A stretch of 64,000 nucleotides of DNA from JAWLBY01 sp041687455 (lineage in GTDB: Bacteria; Pseudomonadota; Gammaproteobacteria; Xanthomonadales; Xanthomonadaceae): assembly GCA_041687455.1 (NCBI GenBank), contig JAWLBY010000006.1, positions 124,001-188,000 on the forward strand. Reading direction: 5' to 3'. The position numbers and the translations under genes are program-made. This document shows, one piece after another, positions 1 through 9,358 of this stretch; position 1 is the first letter of the stretch, and each line of letters begins with the position of its first letter. The notes beneath the pieces were generated by a model. That model ran no database searches. It was not told the origin of the DNA and saw nothing but the letters and a program-made list of their open reading frames with translations.

Positions 1-51
1 CGACCGGCGCAGTCTGTGGCGCCGCCGGTCGCGCTCAACGCCCGCAGTCGA

Positions 52-492
52 CTACTCCTGCTCGTCGAGCGCCTTCGCGATCTGCCGCTTGCCCATGACG
101 CGCACACGCGCGAGCTGCTCGATCTGGGCCCGACGCGGCCGGGCCTTTTCCTGCTCCCAGTTGTAGACGGACTGCCCGCTGACGCCGATCAGGCGGCCGA
201 AATCCGCAGCGGACAACCCAAGCCGCTGGCGCAGCGAACGCAGTCCGGCGGCCGAGAAACGGGCCTTGCGTTCGGACGAATCCGCAACCGGCTCCTCAGT
301 ATTCGCAGCGCGGCCGGCCTGACGGGTCACCGCCGCGAGCGCACGCGCCAGCTCTGCGCGCTGACGCTTCAGCTCGGCAATCTCGTGCCGCTGCGATGCA
401 ATCTGCTTGCGCAGCGGATCCACCAGTCGGCGCGACTCTCGGCGCGAGATCCGGGCAATTTCGTCCTTCAATACTGCTGCAATATTGGCCAT
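52..492 (-). CDS. XRE-family helix-turn-helix protein with N-terminal coiled coil
   Basis: A 146-residue protein. Residues ~5-60 are charged and heptad-like, with many Arg, Glu and Ala, and probably form a coiled coil for oligomerisation. Residues ~83-118 form a Cro/C1-type helix-turn-helix whose recognition region contains SGQSVYNWE, so it is probably a DNA-binding regulator. The longer frame extends upstream, but I chose the ATG at 492 because GGAGAG lies a few bases before it on the minus strand and the coiled coil begins right after; an ATG at 504 is the alternative. It is transcribed alone, and the ABC exporter genes upstream on this strand end 280 bp away. Its targets are not deducible. 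Confidence 0.8.
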   Translation of the reverse strand: MANIAAVLKDEIARISRRESRRLVDPLRKQIASQRHEIAELKRQRAELARALAAVTRQAGRAANTEEPVADSSERKARFSAAGLRSLRQRLGLSAADFGRLIGVSGQSVYNWEQEKARPRRAQIEQLARVRVMGKRQIAKALDEQE

Positions 493-771
493 GCCACTCT
501 CCATCGAATGGCATAACACTAACCCATTTCTTGCACTCGAAGCCATTGCCCGTTGCACGAAGAGGGTGTTGCGGCGCAGCGATGCGGCGGCAGAACGAGA
601 TGATTCCGCGGCAAGACGATACCTTGACATGACCGATTCACGATCCGTTCGGTCGTTGCGATCGGCGGGAACGGCCCGATGGCGTCGTACAAGATGCGGC
701 ACAAGTTTGGATTGGCTGTTCCGAAGTGCGGGTGCGGAACCGATCGGACCGACCGTTCGTCGGCTGCGATT

Positions 772-1959
772 TCAGCGCTGCCGGATTCGCTCGCCCGCAT
801 TCAGGCCGCGATCGGGATGCACGACGACCCGGTCCCCGGGCGAGAGACCATCGACCACTTCGACCCACATGCCGCCATCGAGCCCGCGCACCACTGCGGT
901 CGGTTCGACGCGGCCGCGCTCGATCCCGAACACCTGCCAGCCATCGCCCACCTGGAACAACGCACTCGATGGCACGCGAACGACGTCCCGGCGCCGATCC
1001 AGCACGAAGCGGGCGTCAACCCGGTAGCGATCGCCGAGCGAGCGCCGATGCTCCACCGGGGTGTCGATCGCGACGATGGTCCAGACCCGCTGTTCCTCGA
1101 CGCCGAGCGCCGACAATCGAGTGAATCCGCCCGGCTCGATCCGCACCACATGGCCGTCCAGCGCCGGCTGGCCGCCCCAGCGCAGCAATTGCACGGTCAT
1201 GCCCGGTCGCAGACGCACCGCATCGGCGCTGAGCACGTCGACTTCGACTTCGAGCTCGGTCGGGTCGCCGACTTCGAGCAACGGCTGACCGGCCGTCACC
1301 GGCTGCGCGCTCTCGTAATGCCGCTGCAACAGCACGCCCGCCACCGGCGACGTCAGCGTCAGTGCCGGCGCGCCGTCGACACGGTCGCTGCCGACCGACA
1401 GCACCGCCTGTGCGGCGTCGCGCTCGTGCGCGGCGGTGGCGACCCGGAAGCGCGCGGCGGCGACTTCGCGCTCGGCCTGCTGCAATGCGCGCGATGCACG
1501 TTCAGCCTGATCGGCCGCCAGCAGTTCCCGCTCGGCCAACCGACGCAGACGATCGGCGTCGGCGCGCGCCTGAGCCGCGACCGTCTCCGCGGCCTGCAGC
1601 GACTGTTGCGCGGTCCGCCGACGTGCTTCGGCGGCCTGCAGCGCGGAGGCGGCCTGCTCGCGACTGCGAGGGTCGAGCGCGGCGGCCGGCAGTGGATCCA
1701 GCACGACCAGCGGATCGCCGACCTCGACGCGGTCTCCCGGCTGCAGCAGGAGTCGGCGTGCCTGCGCGGCGACCGGAGCGCTCAGCAGGTAGCGGTCTCG
1801 GACCCGCGTGCGCCCTTCGGCCTCGAATGCCTGTTCGACTTCGCCGCGGTCGATCGTCGCGGTGTCGACCAGCCGCGCCTCCGGGCGCAAGGCCACGACC
1901 AGCAGCCCGGCGACCGCAGCCAGCACGAAACTCCAGCGCACGATGCGGGCGCGCGTCAT
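772..1959 (-). CDS. HlyD/MacA-type periplasmic adaptor of an ABC exporter
   Basis: A 395-residue membrane-fusion protein. One N-terminal membrane anchor (~residues 8-25) is followed by a lipoyl-like beta half-domain (AQARRLLLQPGDRVEVGDPL), a long Ala/Arg/Glu/Gln-rich alpha-hairpin (~90-175), the second lipoyl half (LTSPVAGVLLQRHYES) and beta-barrel regions. Family role: it links an inner-membrane exporter to the periplasm or an outer-membrane channel. It starts 3 nt after the permease stop and is the last gene of the ATPase-permease-adaptor operon. No dedicated outer-membrane factor is present in the window, and the substrate is unknown. Length and domain order are normal for the family. Confidence 0.87.
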   Translation of the reverse strand: MTRARIVRWSFVLAAVAGLLVVALRPEARLVDTATIDRGEVEQAFEAEGRTRVRDRYLLSAPVAAQARRLLLQPGDRVEVGDPLVVLDPLPAAALDPRSREQAASALQAAEARRRTAQQSLQAAETVAAQARADADRLRRLAERELLAADQAERASRALQQAEREVAAARFRVATAAHERDAAQAVLSVGSDRVDGAPALTLTSPVAGVLLQRHYESAQPVTAGQPLLEVGDPTELEVEVDVLSADAVRLRPGMTVQLLRWGGQPALDGHVVRIEPGGFTRLSALGVEEQRVWTIVAIDTPVEHRRSLGDRYRVDARFVLDRRRDVVRVPSSALFQVGDGWQVFGIERGRVEPTAVVRGLDGGMWVEVVDGLSPGDRVVVHPDRGLNAGERIRQR

Positions 1960-1962
1960 CGA

Positions 1963-4380
1963 CTACTCCTTGCTCTTCAGCACCGCGACCAGGTCCAGGT
2001 GATCCAGCCGTCGGCGCAGCAACAACAGCGACAGGCCGGTCGCAGCCAGCACCAGTAGCGCCGCGAAAGCATAGCCGGACGGCGCAATCACCAGCGGTAT
2101 CCGGTACAGATCCGACTCGAATGCCCGCACCAGCCAGGCCGACATCAGATAGCCGAGCACAGCCCCGGGCAGCAGCGCCAGGAACGCCAGCGTCAGCAAC
2201 TCGCCGGCCAGCAGCGCGCGGATCTCGCGGCGCGTATAGCCCAGCACCCGCAGGCTGGCCAGTTCGCGGCTGCGTTCGGACAGCGTGATTCGCGCCGAGT
2301 TGTAGACAACGCCGATCGCGATGCTGCCGGCCAGCAGGCTGGCGACCAGCGTGAACGTCAGGATGCCCTCGGCCATCGTCTCGCGAAAGCTGTCGACCAT
2401 CGCCGCGCGATCGGTCAGCGAGGCGATCCGCGGCCGCCGGTGCAGCTCGTCCAGCAGGTGATCGCGCGCGAGCGGATCGAGCGCCAGCCATGCGCCGGAA
2501 ACCGAATCGCCTTCGCCCAGCAGTCGATTCAGATAATGCCGATCGGCATAGACGCCAACGCCGAGAAACTCGTTGACGGTGCCGGCGACCGGCGCCCGTA
2601 CCGTTCTTCGCCGACCTTCGATGAACTCGAGATCGAGCAGATCGCCGGGTACGACGTGCAGCATGTCGGCCAGGTAGTCGGTCAGCAGCAGCCCGTGCCG
2701 TGGCAGTGTCACCGGCTGCAGCGAGCTGTCGAGCACGCGCTTGAGATCGCCGTCTGCGCCCAGACCCTGGATCGCGCTGCGGTACTCGCGATGCTGGTGG
2801 CGAAGGATCACCGCCGCGCTCCGGAACGGCTCGACCGCGAGCACGCCGGGCAGCGCCGCCAGCTCGTGCATGCTGTCGCCTGCGGTGGCTTCGACCAGTG
2901 CCACCATCAGGTCGTCGCGCTGCGCCAGACCGAACTGCACGGAGATCATGTGCTCGATGGCGCCAGCCTGGAAGCGCGACATCACCAGTACGCCACAGGC
3001 CATGCCGATGCCGGCCACGGTCAGGCCGGTGCGCCACGGCCGCCGCTCGAGGCTGCGCAGCAGCATCCGCGCGGTCGGATCGAACAGCGAGTCGAGCACA
3101 CCACGAACGCGCCCGGCAACCGACCCGCTGCGCTTCGTGTCGGCAGCCGGGCGCAGCAGTCCGATCCGCTCCAGCAGCGAACGTCGATACACCGGCGGTG
3201 CCTCCGGCCGCATCGCCTCGGCCGGAGCCAGCCGGAACGCGCGCCGCAACGCCGCCAGCGTGCCGATCGCGGCGACCAGCGCCGCGAAACCGACCGACAG
3301 CAGCAGCACCGACGGCCGCAACGACCATTCGAGGTACGGAAAGCTGTAGAACGCCATATAGACGTTGGCCAGGCCACGTCCGCCCCACAGGCCGACCGCA
3401 AGACCCGGCACCACGCCGGAGCCGACCATCGCCAGCGCAAGCTGGGCGTAATGCGCGCCTACCTGCCAGCGCGAGTAGCCGAACGCGCGCAGTACCGCGA
3501 TCTGCTCCCGCTGCAGTCCGATCAGTCGACCGAGCACGATGTTGAGAAGGAACGCCGACACGGCCAGGAAGATGATGCTGAACAGCAGCGTCATCGTGCG
3601 CAGTTGCCCGAGTTCCCCGTCGAGGAACCGATGCGACATCTGCAGGTCGCGGCCGTGGGCACCGAGGGCGCCGTAGCGGGCCAGCAACGCGTCGAGTCGA
3701 TCGATGACGTCGTGTTCGCTGGCATCGCGGTCGAGCGCCACGACGACGTCGTTGAATGCACCGTCGAGATCGAACGCACGAGCCAGCGGCTCGCGCGCCA
3801 TCCACGCGATCGCGAAGCGCTCGAAGTCGGGCAGCAGATCGCCGGGCCGGATCTGGTAGATGGTCTCCGGCGAGAGGCCGATGCCGACGATGCGCAGGCG
3901 CTGGCGGCGGCCGTTCAGCACCGTGACCAGTTGATCGCCGACGCCGAGATCGTGTGCGGCGGCGAATGCCTCGCCGAGCACCAGTTCGTCGTCGCGCAAC
4001 GGATCGGGCAGGCGGCCGTGGCGCAGGAACAGCCGGTTCAGCGAAGTCTGCGGGGCCGGAAGCGAGATCAGTTGCGCGGTGACCGGCTCCCGATAGCCGT
4101 CCAGCTCGAGCCGTGCGGCGCCGACCACCCGCGATTCGGCGGCCCGCACGCCGGGAATCGACGCGATCCGAGCGAGCAGGCCCGACGGCGCGCGTTCGAG
4201 TCGTGCGAACACATCGGCAAAGCGATATTCGTTGTAGAAGCGCTCGCGGGTTTCGGCCAGCGCGAAGTAGTTCGACAGCGCCATCACCATCATCGCGGTG
4301 CCGCCGATGACGACCAGCGCGATTGCCGCGGTCTGCCCGGCGAGCGAGCGAAGATCACGCCACAACTTGCGCGTCAGCAT
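1963..4380 (-). CDS. FtsX/MacB-like ABC transporter permease
   Basis: An 805-residue membrane protein with a duplicated FtsX-type architecture. There is one N-terminal membrane helix, a periplasmic MacB-core-like domain, a three-helix bundle (~270-400), then a second helix, periplasmic domain and C-terminal three-helix bundle. The ATG at 4380 was chosen over the longer open frame because it begins MLTRKLWRDL, a typical cytoplasmic lead-in to the first helix, and lies only 2 nt after the ATPase stop. It is the middle gene of a three-gene operon. Family members export peptides, lipoproteins or amphiphiles rather than import substrates; this substrate is not identifiable. Confidence 0.88.
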   Translation of the reverse strand: MLTRKLWRDLRSLAGQTAAIALVVIGGTAMMVMALSNYFALAETRERFYNEYRFADVFARLERAPSGLLARIASIPGVRAAESRVVGAARLELDGYREPVTAQLISLPAPQTSLNRLFLRHGRLPDPLRDDELVLGEAFAAAHDLGVGDQLVTVLNGRRQRLRIVGIGLSPETIYQIRPGDLLPDFERFAIAWMAREPLARAFDLDGAFNDVVVALDRDASEHDVIDRLDALLARYGALGAHGRDLQMSHRFLDGELGQLRTMTLLFSIIFLAVSAFLLNIVLGRLIGLQREQIAVLRAFGYSRWQVGAHYAQLALAMVGSGVVPGLAVGLWGGRGLANVYMAFYSFPYLEWSLRPSVLLLSVGFAALVAAIGTLAALRRAFRLAPAEAMRPEAPPVYRRSLLERIGLLRPAADTKRSGSVAGRVRGVLDSLFDPTARMLLRSLERRPWRTGLTVAGIGMACGVLVMSRFQAGAIEHMISVQFGLAQRDDLMVALVEATAGDSMHELAALPGVLAVEPFRSAAVILRHQHREYRSAIQGLGADGDLKRVLDSSLQPVTLPRHGLLLTDYLADMLHVVPGDLLDLEFIEGRRRTVRAPVAGTVNEFLGVGVYADRHYLNRLLGEGDSVSGAWLALDPLARDHLLDELHRRPRIASLTDRAAMVDSFRETMAEGILTFTLVASLLAGSIAIGVVYNSARITLSERSRELASLRVLGYTRREIRALLAGELLTLAFLALLPGAVLGYLMSAWLVRAFESDLYRIPLVIAPSGYAFAALLVLAATGLSLLLLRRRLDHLDLVAVLKSKE

Positions 4381-4382
4381 GC

Positions 4383-5108
4383 TCACCAGTGCAGATCGCC
4401 GGGATCGGCCTTGCGCTCGTTGCGGCTCTCGCCGGCGATGAGTCCGTCGCTGAGCCGGATCACCCGGTCGGCCATTCGCGCAATCACCGCATTGTGGGTG
4501 ATCACGATCGTCAGGGCACCGGTCTCCTCGTTGCTGCGCCGGAGTGCCTCGAGCACGACGATCCCGGTGGCGGAGTCGAGCGCGCCGGTCGGCTCGTCGC
4601 ACAGCAACACCGCCGGCCGCTTCGCGATCGCGCGCGCGATCGCCACGCGCTGCTGTTCGCCACCGGACAACTGGGCTGGGAAGTGATCCATGCGATCGGC
4701 CAGTCCGACCCGTCGCAAGGCTTCTTCCGGAGCGATCGGATCGCTGGCGATCTCGGTGACCAGGGCGACGTTCTCGCGTGCGGTGAGGCTCGGGATCAGG
4801 TTGTAGAACTGGAACACGAAACCGACCGACTGCCGCCGGTAGCGGGTCAGCTCGGCGTCGTCGGCCCCGGTCAGCGGACGGCCGTTGCAGATGACGCTGC
4901 CGCTGCTCGCCGCGTCGAGGCCGCCGAGGATGTTCAGCAACGTCGATTTGCCGCTGCCCGAAGCACCGAGCAGCACGACGAACTCGCCCGGATACAGGTC
5001 GAGGTCGATGCCGCGCAGCGCGGGCACATCGACTTCGCCCATGCGGTAGTGCTTGGTCAGGCCGCGGGCCACGAACACCGGCCCGGACGCGGTCGTCGGT
5101 TCGCTCAT
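4383..5108 (-). CDS. ABC transporter ATP-binding protein (MacB/LolD type)
   Basis: A 241-residue nucleotide-binding subunit. Visible motifs are Walker A (GASGSGKST), signature (LSGGEQQR), Walker B with catalytic Glu (LLCDEPTGALD) and the H-loop (VITHN). The PTGALD sequence after Walker B is typical of the LolD/MacB/FtsE branch and matches the FtsX-like permease next door. The open frame runs much further upstream, but the start at 5108 (MSEPTT) puts the ATPase fold at normal distance. It is the first gene of the exporter operon, 62 bp downstream of the MFS gene and 2 nt upstream of the permease. Confidence 0.92.
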   Translation of the reverse strand: MSEPTTASGPVFVARGLTKHYRMGEVDVPALRGIDLDLYPGEFVVLLGASGSGKSTLLNILGGLDAASSGSVICNGRPLTGADDAELTRYRRQSVGFVFQFYNLIPSLTARENVALVTEIASDPIAPEEALRRVGLADRMDHFPAQLSGGEQQRVAIARAIAKRPAVLLCDEPTGALDSATGIVVLEALRRSNEETGALTIVITHNAVIARMADRVIRLSDGLIAGESRNERKADPGDLHW

Positions 5109-5170
5109 GCCGATACTGTGCCTGCCGTGGCGGCGGCCTGCATTGATCGCAGGCAACGGTGCGATGCCTG

Positions 5171-6319
5171 TCAGCGCGTCGGGCGTCCCTCGTGGCGCGC
5201 CAGCAGCCACGCGATCAGGCACACCGACGCCCCGCCGAGGAAAGCGGCCTGCCCGGCACCGTACTGCCACAGGCCGCCGGCCATCAGCGCGCCGAGCACG
5301 CCGCCTCCGCCGGAACTGAGGCCGTACAGCAGTCCCTGTCCGTGCTGGCCGAGCCGGCCCGGGAAGAACTCGGCGATCCGCTGCATGCAGGCGGCATGAA
5401 AGGCACCGAAGCTCAGCGCGTGCAGCAGTTGCGCGGCGAGCATCAACGACAGTGACTGCGGAAACAACGCGACCAGCGACCAGCGCAACACGGTGACGGC
5501 GAGACAGACCTGCAGGATTCGGCCGGCGTCGATCCTCGGCAGTACTCGCGGCATCCACAGGAACACCAGGATCTCCGCCATCACGCCGAGTCCCCACAGC
5601 AGCCCGATCACGTCACCTCGGTGACCGTGGTTGCCGAGATGGATCGTGTAGAACACGTAGAACGGACCGAACGCGGTCTGCATCAGCAGCACCATCAGCA
5701 GAAAGCGCCGCACCGCCGGTCGGGCCAGCACGTCGCGCAGCCGCGGCAGGCTCGGGTCGGCGACGTGCGCCTGCGGCGGATAGTGGTTCAGTAGCGCGAC
5801 CAGCGCCGTCGCCGTCAGCAACGGCAACATCACCGACGGCAACTGCATCGGCCCGATCCGGTCGAGCAGCGGCCCGTAGCCAGCCGCAACCAACAGAAAC
5901 CCGAGCGATCCCCAGGCGCGGATCCGGCCGTACTGACTGCGCTGTTCGCCGAGCCACGACAGGGTCAGCGCCTCGAACTGCGGCATGATCGCGTTGGCGA
6001 AGAATCCGAACGCGCACATGACCAGCAGCAGGGCGACGTAGTCGCGCGCGAACAGGAATCCGGCGAAACTCAAAGCGGCAGCGACTGCGCCGAGGTGCAG
6101 CCAGCGCTCGGGCGCCACCGAGCGCGAAGTCAGCACGCTCCAGGCCGGCGGCGAGACGATCCGCGTGCCATACCACAAGGCCATGACCGTTCCGATCGCG
6201 AAGCCGCTCAAACCGAGCCCGTGCAGCCAGCGGGCGAAATAGGGCGAGAACCCGCCGATGATCGTGAAGTACCAGAAATAGAAGCTGGCCAGGCGCCAGT
6301 ACGGGAGCGGATTCGGCAT
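5171..6319 (-). CDS. MFS transporter of the HcaT-like (MFS_1-like) family
   Basis: A 382-residue integral membrane protein with about 12 hydrophobic segments. The N-terminus (LPYWRLASFYFWYFTIIGG) is typical of the 3-phenylpropionate permease-like branch, where the first helix carries YF.YF followed by GG and PYF. The start at 6319 (MPNPLPYW) was preferred because 53 upstream codons are low-complexity and lack hydrophobicity. It precedes the ABC exporter operon on the same strand, so they may share a transcript, although a 62-bp gap separates them. The substrate is unknown; family members take up aromatic acids, sugars or nucleosides. Confidence 0.84.
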   Translation of the reverse strand: MPNPLPYWRLASFYFWYFTIIGGFSPYFARWLHGLGLSGFAIGTVMALWYGTRIVSPPAWSVLTSRSVAPERWLHLGAVAAALSFAGFLFARDYVALLLVMCAFGFFANAIMPQFEALTLSWLGEQRSQYGRIRAWGSLGFLLVAAGYGPLLDRIGPMQLPSVMLPLLTATALVALLNHYPPQAHVADPSLPRLRDVLARPAVRRFLLMVLLMQTAFGPFYVFYTIHLGNHGHRGDVIGLLWGLGVMAEILVFLWMPRVLPRIDAGRILQVCLAVTVLRWSLVALFPQSLSLMLAAQLLHALSFGAFHAACMQRIAEFFPGRLGQHGQGLLYGLSSGGGGVLGALMAGGLWQYGAGQAAFLGGASVCLIAWLLARHEGRPTR

Positions 6320-6495
6320 CGCGGCATTATGCCGCTCGCCGATGACAGCCGATGCCGCTGCGCAAGCCCGGCGGACCCGCGCCCCGGGCCTCTGGGAGCC
6401 CTTGGCGTATCGCACCACCGGCGCGTCTGCATGGTGCATATTCGCGCCGCCGGGCCGGCGCCACGCGCATGCCGACAAGCCCGTCTTGCGCGGTC

Positions 6496-7764
6496 ATGAA
6501 ATTCGGGATTGAGGCCTTCCATGCACGTTGGACGCGTCGTTCGGCATTGTTTGCTGAATCTGCTGCCGCGTTGCTCGCGCCTTCCGCGCAGGCGGCCTGT
6601 GGTCCGTCTCCATGGGTCATGACCGGAAACTCGCAGGCCGAGCTGTTCGAGGCGATCTCCTGCGCCAACGAGGCGGCAGCTCCCTACACGATCGATCTCG
6701 ACGGGCAAACGGTAACGCTGTCGGCCGCAATGCTGGATAACGGATACGGCGGTCCGCTCGGCCTGCCGGAGCTCATCGGACAGGTGACGCTCGAGCACGG
6801 CGAGATCGTGCGCGAAGTGACCTTGCCGTACCTGCAACTGCTCAGCATTGCCGAGGATGCGGTGGTGACGCTGCACGACCTGACACTACGGGGTGGGCGA
6901 CTCGAGGGTGGCTACGGTCTGCGCGGCGGACTGATCTGGTCACAGGGACGGTTGACCATCACCAGCAGCCGCCTGCACGACGGCGAGGCCGATGTCGGCG
7001 GAGGCATCGCCAGCAGCGGCACGTTGCTGATGGTGGACTGCCTGATGACGGGAAATCGCGCGCGCTACGGCGGTGCGCTGGCGACGGAAGGTTCCGGCGT
7101 GCACACCGTCGTCGCCAGCGTGTTCGAGAACAATACCGTGCCGGAGCCGGGCGAGGGAGGCGCGCTGTACAACTCCGGCGACCTGCGTCTGATCGCGAGC
7201 CGGGTTGCCGGCAACTCCGCGTTCCGTGGCGGCGGCATCGCCAACGTGAGCGCCGCGAGCATCACCAACAACATCGTGGTCGGCAACTACGGGTTCATTG
7301 GCGGCGGGCTTTACGCGTCGCATGCCACTTCCGGCATCCACAACTCGACCATCGCCGGCAATGCAGGCTCCTACGGGCCCGGAGGGCTGTACACCAACTA
7401 CGGCACGACCACACTGCACAACACGCTGGTGTTCGGAAACAGCAATTCGGACGGAATCAATCCCGACCTGTCGGAGACGATCCCCGAGGGACTCGGAAAT
7501 CTCATCGGCATCGACCCGGGTTTCGTCGATTTCGTTCCGGCTGCGTTCGAGAACCCGACCACCGGCGGCGATTATCGGCTCACGCCGGGTAGTGCGGCGA
7601 TCGATGCCGGTGTCGACAGCCTGACACCGCAGAAGTTGCGAAGCGACTATTTCGGTGGCTTGCGGCTCGAAGGTGTTCGTGTCGACGCAGGTGCCGACGA
7701 AGCCGGCGATTCACGCGTGATGAGGGGCGATTTCGAGCTTCCCGGATCCGAGTTCATCCCGTAA
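6496..7764 (+). CDS. Exported right-handed parallel beta-helix (choice-of-anchor Q type) protein
   Basis: A 422-residue protein. The first ~32 residues (with RRSALFAESAAALL then AQAA) look like a secretion signal. The body contains repeated beta-helix coils with Gly-rich turns and Asn/Ser ladders, such as GGGIASSG, GGALYNSG, GGGIANVS and GGGLYASH. The C-terminal part (GSAAIDAGVD, then LR.DYFGG.R) matches the end of choice-of-anchor Q proteins. The ATG at 6496 was chosen because it begins the signal-like segment. Family members are surface or secreted and are sometimes polysaccharide-active, but no catalytic residues can be assigned. It is a single gene, divergent from the MFS gene. Confidence 0.8.
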   Translation: MKFGIEAFHARWTRRSALFAESAAALLAPSAQAACGPSPWVMTGNSQAELFEAISCANEAAAPYTIDLDGQTVTLSAAMLDNGYGGPLGLPELIGQVTLEHGEIVREVTLPYLQLLSIAEDAVVTLHDLTLRGGRLEGGYGLRGGLIWSQGRLTITSSRLHDGEADVGGGIASSGTLLMVDCLMTGNRARYGGALATEGSGVHTVVASVFENNTVPEPGEGGALYNSGDLRLIASRVAGNSAFRGGGIANVSAASITNNIVVGNYGFIGGGLYASHATSGIHNSTIAGNAGSYGPGGLYTNYGTTTLHNTLVFGNSNSDGINPDLSETIPEGLGNLIGIDPGFVDFVPAAFENPTTGGDYRLTPGSAAIDAGVDSLTPQKLRSDYFGGLRLEGVRVDAGADEAGDSRVMRGDFELPGSEFIP

Positions 7765-7908
7765 CGACGTCGTTGGTTTCGCCGCGCGCCCGATGCTGCT
7801 GGTGATCGGCGCCGGATTCGACGTGTGCAGGCGGGGCCAGGTGGCCTGACGGGAACGCTCGGGACGCCTGTCCTGTACCGCACCGATCCGCCGCTCGGCC
7901 GGGCACGG

Positions 7909-9339
7909 TCATGGGAAGCGCGCCAGGTGTCGGCCCCAGGCATCGAGGTCAGCGAGCAGCGACAGATGGCTCGGCCGAGCCGCATGCTGCGTCCGCAGCG
8001 CGGCCAGCTCGGCGAAATAGCGCTCGAAGTGGTATTCGGACAGGCCGCTGTCGTACTCGAGACGATTGACCCGGTACTCGCGCCAGCGCTCGATCTCGGC
8101 GCCGGACAGGCTGTCGGGCCAGTTGCGCGCCCGGTAGCGGAACAGCAGTTCGTTGCCGCGCGAATCGGCGAACGCGCCGGCAAAACCGGCCAGCCGCTGG
8201 GGCAGGGCCGCACGGATCTCGCGGTGCAGGCGCAGGTCGCGGCGGTCCGGCAGCGCGCCGTACAGGGCCTGGTCGACGTCATCGTTGCCATCGAAGCTGC
8301 GGTCGAACACACCGCGCAGTCGCTCCGGCAGCGAGCCGCAGCGGAGCAGCCGTTCTGCGTGCTCGATGCAGGTCGAACGATCGATCCCGAGTCTTGCCAG
8401 TTCGGCATCGGTGACGTGGCGCAGCTCGACCAGTGCAGGGCAGCGGTTCAGGTGCACGGTCTTCAACGCGATGCGGCGTTCGCCATCGGGCAGGTCGGCC
8501 TGCGCGGTATACAGCCGCTCGGCGATCTCGTCGGCCGGTCGGTCGAGCCAGGCCGATGGGTCGTCGCTCAGTTCGCAGACGATGATCTGGTTGCGGTTGG
8601 CCGGATGCTCGGCCAGCGGCAGCACAATGCCCGCGCAACCGCGACTGGCCGGGAACCGGCCGGACACGTGCAGCATCGGCTGCGGATGGTGCGGATCGAG
8701 CAGCGTACGCGCCCGACGCTTGTCGCGCAGCCCGAGGTAGTAGTTCCACAGCTTCGGTTGCGCGGCGCGGAACCGCCGCGCCATGCCGATGCTGGCTTCG
8801 ACGTCCGACAGTGCGTCATGCGCGGACAGATGCTCGATGCCATTGGCGGCGGCTAGGTGTTCGAGCCGGAAGCTCGGGCAACCGTCGTCGCGCAACGGCC
8901 AGGCGATGCCGTCCGGACGCAGCGCATACGCCAGCCGGGCGTAGTCGAGCAGATCCCAGCGCGAATTGTCGTTGGCCCACTCGCGTGCGTACGGGTCGTG
9001 GAAGTTGCGGTACAGCCCGTAGCGGATGAACTCGTCGTCGAAACGCAGCGTGTTCCAGCCGACGCTGCAGGTGCCGGGCTCGCTCATGACGGCGGCGATC
9101 TCGGCGAATGTCTCGGCTTCGTTGCGACCGCGTTCGGCGACCTGCTGCGGAGTCAGGCCGGTCACCAGGCAGGCGCCGGGCGAGGGCAGCAGGTCCAGCG
9201 CCGGCCGGCAGTACAGCATGATCGGTGGGCCGATCGGAGCGAGTTCGGCGTCGGTCCGGATCGCGGCAAACTGCGCGATCCGCGAGCGGCGCGGGTCGAT
9301 CCCGAAGGTCTCGAGGTCGTACCAGAGGAAGCTGGTCAT
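7909..9339 (-). CDS. sbcB: Exodeoxyribonuclease I (3'-5' ssDNA exonuclease)
   Basis: A 476-residue protein, essentially the length of E. coli ExoI (475). The DEDDh catalytic set is visible at a constant offset of 7 from E. coli numbering: D8 and E10 (YDLETFG), D101 (RFDDEF), H174 and D179 (HDALSD). Family role: processive degradation of single-stranded DNA from 3' ends in recombination and mismatch repair. The start at 9339 (MTSFLWYD) places the first catalytic Asp correctly, and upstream in-frame codons are atypical. The gene lies 19 bp downstream of the large GGDEF/EAL gene and may be co-transcribed with it. Confidence 0.95.
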   Translation of the reverse strand: MTSFLWYDLETFGIDPRRSRIAQFAAIRTDAELAPIGPPIMLYCRPALDLLPSPGACLVTGLTPQQVAERGRNEAETFAEIAAVMSEPGTCSVGWNTLRFDDEFIRYGLYRNFHDPYAREWANDNSRWDLLDYARLAYALRPDGIAWPLRDDGCPSFRLEHLAAANGIEHLSAHDALSDVEASIGMARRFRAAQPKLWNYYLGLRDKRRARTLLDPHHPQPMLHVSGRFPASRGCAGIVLPLAEHPANRNQIIVCELSDDPSAWLDRPADEIAERLYTAQADLPDGERRIALKTVHLNRCPALVELRHVTDAELARLGIDRSTCIEHAERLLRCGSLPERLRGVFDRSFDGNDDVDQALYGALPDRRDLRLHREIRAALPQRLAGFAGAFADSRGNELLFRYRARNWPDSLSGAEIERWREYRVNRLEYDSGLSEYHFERYFAELAALRTQHAARPSHLSLLADLDAWGRHLARFP

Positions 9340-9358
9340 CGCGCGGCGCGGCATCGCA

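Noticed and set aside
1..31. Hairpin CGACCGGCG / CGCCGGTCG at the left edge
   Set aside because: It could be a terminator for the XRE gene, but it has a 13-nt loop, no T-run, and the context is cut off.
2440..4686. Plus-strand 748-codon frame opposite the ABC permease
   Set aside because: Shadow frame without hydrophobic segments or motifs; the minus-strand permease explains the region.
7763..7774. 12-bp perfect palindrome AACGACGTCGTT over the stop of the beta-helix gene
   Set aside because: No loop and no T-run directly after, so not a convincing terminator or operator.
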